A stretch of DNA of 64,000 nucleotides from Micromonospora violae. Its GTDB lineage: Bacteria > Actinomycetota > Actinomycetes > Mycobacteriales > Micromonosporaceae. Positions 60,826-64,000 of the stretch are shown one piece after another. Location of the stretch: assembly GCF_004217135.1 (NCBI RefSeq), contig NZ_SHKK01000001.1, positions 1,860,001 to 1,924,000 of the forward strand, written 5' to 3'. Position numbers and translations under genes: made by a program. Each line of letters opens with the position of its first letter. Positions within the stretch are counted from its first letter, which is position 1. The notes beneath the pieces were generated by a model. That model saw only the letters and a program-made list of their open reading frames with translations. It was not told the origin of the DNA and made no database searches.

Positions 60826-61326
60826 TCACGCCTTTCGTGGTGTCATGCCGCCGGTGACGTAGCCGGCGACGACGTGCGCCAGGTGGTCGATCGCGTCGCG
60901 GGTGCCCACGGCGATCAGCGTGTCGCCGTAGCGCAGGGTCCACCCGCCGTCGGGGTTGAGGGTGAGGTGCCCGTCGCGCACGATCGCGACGACGGCGGCG
61001 TCGCTGCGCAGGCTCCGCAGGGGTCGACCGTCGAAGTCGCCGCCCGCGGGAATGGGCACCTGGGCGACCGTCACCGCGGCCAGGTCCGCGTCACTGTCCG
61101 CCATCAGGTCGACGACCGGGGTCGCGTCGAGCAGGCTGACGAGGTGGTGGGCCTCCAGCGGCGACAGCGCCACCGCCGCGCGCGTGTCGGCCGGGTCGTC
61201 GCGGTCGTACAGGGCGATGTCGCGGGCCCCGTTGGGGTGGCAGATCACGCCGAGTCGGGTGCCGTCGCCGGTGACGAACGAGTACGAGACGCCGACGCTG
61301 GGCAGGGTGATGCGTTCGATTTCCAT
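60826..61326 (-). CDS. Antiporter regulatory protein (KhtT-like, TrkA-C)
   Basis: 166 aa from ATG 61326 (AAGGAGG ribosome site). N-terminal domain begins MEIERITLPSVGVSYSFVTG; the C-terminal TrkA-C/RCK_C domain has VAQVPIPAGGDFDGRPLRSL, VVAIVRDGHLTLNPDG and LRYGDTLIAVGTRDAIDHL. In KhtTU-type pairs this protein senses c-di-AMP, pH or cations and gates the antiporter. It follows and overlaps the antiporter gene by 82 nt, so the two are a unit. Confidence 0.85.
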   Translation of the reverse strand: MEIERITLPSVGVSYSFVTGDGTRLGVICHPNGARDIALYDRDDPADTRAAVALSPLEAHHLVSLLDATPVVDLMADSDADLAAVTVAQVPIPAGGDFDGRPLRSLRSDAAVVAIVRDGHLTLNPDGGWTLRYGDTLIAVGTRDAIDHLAHVVAGYVTGGMTPRKA

Positions 61327-62855
61327 GCCGGACTCCTCCTTGGTGATTCCGCGACCCGTTCGGGGTCGCCGTACTCGCCGTGCCAGTGCGCCAGCCGCCC
61401 GGCGCGGCTGACCGCCCGCAGTCGACGTTCGGTGGCCTCACGCACCGCCGGGGTGGTGAGCACGAGCAGGTCGTCGCCGGTGCGCAGCCGGGTGTCCGCC
61501 GCCGGGACGAACGCGACACCGTCGCGGAGCACCAGCGGGGCCACCGTGGGGTACGGCAGCCGCAACTCGTCCAGGTACGTGCCGTGCAGCTTGGAGCCCT
61601 CGGTGATGGTGACATTGATGAGGTCGGCGTCGATGTTGTCCAGCGGGGCGATCTCCACCTGCAGGTCCGGGCCGACGCGGTGCGGGACCAGCCCGAGTGT
61701 GCGGGCGAGCCACGGCAGCGACGGCGCCTGGATGGCGGTGAACACCACGACGAGCACGAAGACGATGTTGAACACGACCAGGCTGCCCGGGGTGCCGGCC
61801 ACCACCGGCACCGTGGCCAGCACGATGGGCACCGCCCCGCGCAACCCCGCCCAGGACAGGAACACCTGCTCACGCAGCGGGATGCGGAACGGCAACAGGG
61901 TCAGCAGCACCGACACGGGCCGGGCGACGAGCAGCAGGGCCGCGCCGACCACCAACGCCGGCACGATCGCCGCCGGCAGGTCGGCCGGCGAGACCAGCAG
62001 ACCCAGCATGACGAACAGGCCGATCTGCGCGATCCAGCCGAGCCCCTCGGCCAGCGACTCGGTGGCCCGCCGGTGTGGCAGGCCGGCGTTGCCGAGCACC
62101 AGACCCGCCAGGTAGGCGGCGATGAACCCGCTGGCCTGGACCAGGCCGGCGCCGGCGAACGCGAGCACCCCGCACGCGAACGTGGCGATCGGATACAGCC
62201 CCGAGGTGGGCAGGGTCAGCCGGCGCAGCAGCCACACCGCCGCCACGCCCACCCCGACGCCGGCGAGCGCGCCGACCACCAGTTGGTAGCTCATCTGGGC
62301 GAGCATCCCGCCCGGCGACAGCGTGGTCAGACTGGTCGCGCTGAACGCCAGCACCAGGATGAACGTGGGCGCGTCGTTGAGCCCCGACTCCGCCTCCAGC
62401 AGGTTGCTCAGCCGCCGGGGCAGCGGCACGGCGCGCAGCACCGAGAAGACGGCGGCCGCGTCGGTCGACGAGACGATCGCGCCGAGCAGCAGCGCCAGCT
62501 GCCAGTGCAGGCCGAGCAGGTAGTGCGCGGCGGTGGCGGTGACGGCGACGCTGATGAACACACCGAGGGTGGCCAGCGCGCCGGCCGGGCGCAACGCCCG
62601 CCGCACGTCGCTGATCCGCGTGGTCAGACCACCCTCGACGAGGATCACCGCGAGGGCGGCCAACCCGAGCGCCTGCGCCAACGCGGCGTCGTCGAACGGT
62701 AGCCCGAGCCCACCCTCGCCGAGCAGCAACCCGACGCCCAGGTACGCCAGCAGCACCGGCATCCCGGCCTTCGCGGCGATCTTCGCCGCGCCCACGCTGA
62801 CCAACGCGACCAGCGTCCCGGCCGCCAGCAGCAGGTACAGCGACGGCAACGTCAC
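61245..62855 (-). CDS. CPA-type K+/H+ (Na+/H+) antiporter
   Basis: 536 aa from GTG 62855. Twelve or so TM helices: KAGMPVLLAYLGVGLLLGEG, IVSSTDAAAVFSVL (ion-site Asp), LLEAESGLNDAPTFILVLAF, and LSWAGLRGAVPIVLATVPV. The soluble C-terminus (from about 400) is a TrkA-C-like domain (VEIAPLDNIDADLINVTITE). This is a NhaP2/CvrA-like layout. The end reads into the next gene's start region and the last 27 or so residues are unlikely to be conserved. GTGA overlap with the ArsB-like gene. Confidence 0.88.
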   Translation of the reverse strand: MTLPSLYLLLAAGTLVALVSVGAAKIAAKAGMPVLLAYLGVGLLLGEGGLGLPFDDAALAQALGLAALAVILVEGGLTTRISDVRRALRPAGALATLGVFISVAVTATAAHYLLGLHWQLALLLGAIVSSTDAAAVFSVLRAVPLPRRLSNLLEAESGLNDAPTFILVLAFSATSLTTLSPGGMLAQMSYQLVVGALAGVGVGVAAVWLLRRLTLPTSGLYPIATFACGVLAFAGAGLVQASGFIAAYLAGLVLGNAGLPHRRATESLAEGLGWIAQIGLFVMLGLLVSPADLPAAIVPALVVGAALLLVARPVSVLLTLLPFRIPLREQVFLSWAGLRGAVPIVLATVPVVAGTPGSLVVFNIVFVLVVVFTAIQAPSLPWLARTLGLVPHRVGPDLQVEIAPLDNIDADLINVTITEGSKLHGTYLDELRLPYPTVAPLVLRDGVAFVPAADTRLRTGDDLLVLTTPAVREATERRLRAVSRAGRLAHWHGEYGDPERVAESPRRSPAWKSNASPCPASASRTRSSPATAPDSA

Positions 62856-64000
62856 GGCGCACCGCCGAGGACGAAGTAGCGCAGCCACACGTAGACGCCG
62901 GCCAGCGCCACGGTGACGATGGTCAGTAGCAGGCCGTCGCGGGTGAACCGCCAGAACGAGATCGGGTACCCGGCCCGTTGCGCCAGGCCCACCATCACCA
63001 CGTTCGAGGCGGCGGCGACCACGGTGGCGTTGCTGCCGAGCCCCGCGCCGAGCGCGAGGGACCACCACAGCATGCCGGCCTGTTCCATGCCGCCGTTCGC
63101 CGCGACGAGCTGATCGATGATCGGGCTGATGGCGGTCACCGACGGGATGTTGTCGACCAACGCCGACATGAGCGCCCCGCCACCGATCAGGGTCAACGAC
63201 GCGCCGAGCAGGTTGTCGCCGACCGCGTCGGTCGCCAAGGTGCCCACCACCTGGATCACACCGGTGTCGACCAGCGCGCCGACCATGACGAACAGGCCGG
63301 CGAAGAACGCCAGGGTGGGCCACTCCACGTCGCGCATCACACTGCCCGTCTCCAGCCGTGACACCCCCAGCAGGACGACACCGCCGGTCAGGGCGATCAC
63401 CGCCGGTTCCAGGTGCACGACGGTGTGCAGGCCGAACCCGGCGAGGACGAAGACCAGGACGATGCCGCTGACCAGCAGCAGGCGCGGTTCCCGGATCGCG
63501 TCGCGTTCCCGCATCGCCAGCACCGGCCCGACCCGTTCCGGGTGGTACGTCAACGCCGACCGGAAGAGCACCCGGCAGAACAGCAACAGCACACCCAGCA
63601 GCACGACGACCAGCGGCGCCAGATGCACCAGGAACGAGTTGAACGACAGCCCCGCCCGAGCGGCGATGATGATGTTGGGAGGGTCACCGATCAACGTCGC
63701 CGTCCCGCCGAGGTTCGCCGCGAACACCTCCGCCAGCAAGAACGGCACCACGGGCGCGCCGAGCTGCCGACACACGGAGATCGTCACCGGGGCGACGAGC
63801 AGGACCGTTGTGACGTTGTCCAACAGCGCCGACGCCGTCGCGGTGATCAGCACCAGGATCACCATGAGCCGGTAAGGTCGCCCCCGAGCCCGTTTCGCCG
63901 CCCAGATCGCCAGATACTCGAAAACGCCGGTGCGACCCAGCACCGACACGATGATCATCATCCCGATGAGCAGGACAATGACCCGCCAGTCGATGCCCGT
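62852..64000 (-). CDS. ArsB/NhaD-like permease, partial
   Basis: At least 383 codons; the 5' end lies outside the window. Many TM helices. NhaD/ArsB (ion transporter superfamily) motifs: ILVLITATASALLDNVTTVL, LAEVFAANLGGTATLIGDPP (the diagnostic N-x-GG-x-x-T-x-x-G-D-P-P), and ALVDNIPSVTAISPIID in the second half (repeat of LDNVT). Probably moves Na+, arsenite or another anion. Operon with the antiporter through a GTGA overlap. Confidence 0.86.
   Translation of the reverse strand, partial: TGIDWRVIVLLIGMMIIVSVLGRTGVFEYLAIWAAKRARGRPYRLMVILVLITATASALLDNVTTVLLVAPVTISVCRQLGAPVVPFLLAEVFAANLGGTATLIGDPPNIIIAARAGLSFNSFLVHLAPLVVVLLGVLLLFCRVLFRSALTYHPERVGPVLAMRERDAIREPRLLLVSGIVLVFVLAGFGLHTVVHLEPAVIALTGGVVLLGVSRLETGSVMRDVEWPTLAFFAGLFVMVGALVDTGVIQVVGTLATDAVGDNLLGASLTLIGGGALMSALVDNIPSVTAISPIIDQLVAANGGMEQAGMLWWSLALGAGLGSNATVVAAASNVVMVGLAQRAGYPISFWRFTRDGLLLTIVTVALAGVYVWLRYFVLGGAP

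Noticed and set aside
59305..62115. 936-codon plus-strand frame
   Set aside because: Arg/Pro/His-rich translation opposite and across several clear genes; no domain is visible.

Overview
The window is about 64 kb of very GC-rich actinobacterial chromosome. Gene content, the strong C/G third-codon bias, frequent GTG starts and many ATGA/GTGA start-stop overlaps point to Micromonosporaceae (Micromonospora or Salinispora-like). That placement is inference: no rRNA or other taxonomic marker is present. Evidence for it includes ergothioneine genes, a pgsA-DUF881-sbp-DUF881-gcvH-garA-ftsR block ordered as in mycobacteria (Rv1822 to Rv1830), DivIVA-like, DUF5999 and PF04672 proteins.

Layout. 1-2,272: end of an ergothioneine operon (egtB, egtC, egtD). 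2,311-3,996: yybP-ykoY type manganese riboswitch and a GDT1/UPF0016 transporter, then small membrane and soluble proteins. 4,019-5,413: NhaA antiporter with an unusual calcium-binding-like tail. 5,753-11,692: exopolysaccharide or cell-surface cluster (tyrosine kinase/co-polymerase, low-Mr tyrosine phosphatase, glycosyltransferase, DUF4012 protein, LPVTG surface protein). 12,020-13,489 and 21,051-22,466: two directly repeated copies of a locus made of a palindromic element, a five-copy array of a GGTCGTTRCA dyad, a secreted lysozyme-like gene and a strong terminator. The two proteins differ by one residue. Between the copies lie an MFS exporter, a winged-helix-like protein, a geranylgeranyl reductase family enzyme, a Tat-exported 5'-nucleotidase, an SDR and an AbiEii-like nucleotidyltransferase with a small partner.

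22,585-31,305: a complete selenocysteine island. It holds a formate dehydrogenase whose catalytic residue is encoded by an in-frame TGA followed by a textbook bacterial SECIS hairpin, its iron-sulfur and NrfD-like membrane subunits, tRNA-Sec (selC), selA and selB. Only selD is not seen. 31,360-39,254: mixed small regulators, stress and membrane proteins (CNNM transporter, HhH glycosylase, USP, PF04672 methyltransferase, SpoIIE-type phosphatase, MarR).

39,398-54,307: the conserved pgsA to gcvP region. Compared with Mycobacterium tuberculosis, gcvP is separated from its usual partners by genes for two globins, a DivIVA-like protein, an NAD(P)-binding protein, a MerR-PP2C fusion and a sirtuin. 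gcvP has its own glycine riboswitch. 54,393-58,289: DUF5999, aminodeoxychorismate synthase, a divergent HTH/SDR pair and peptide deformylase. 58,286-64,000: GNAT, TauE-like permease, an exonuclease-endonuclease-phosphatase protein and an antiporter group (KhtT-like regulator, CPA-type antiporter, and an ArsB/NhaD-like permease that runs off the window).

The best candidates for something undescribed are the duplicated GGTCGTTRCA arrays ahead of the lysozyme-like genes, the MerR-PP2C fusion with a possible internal start, and the AbiEii-like pair. Nothing was run by computer; all family calls come from reading motifs.
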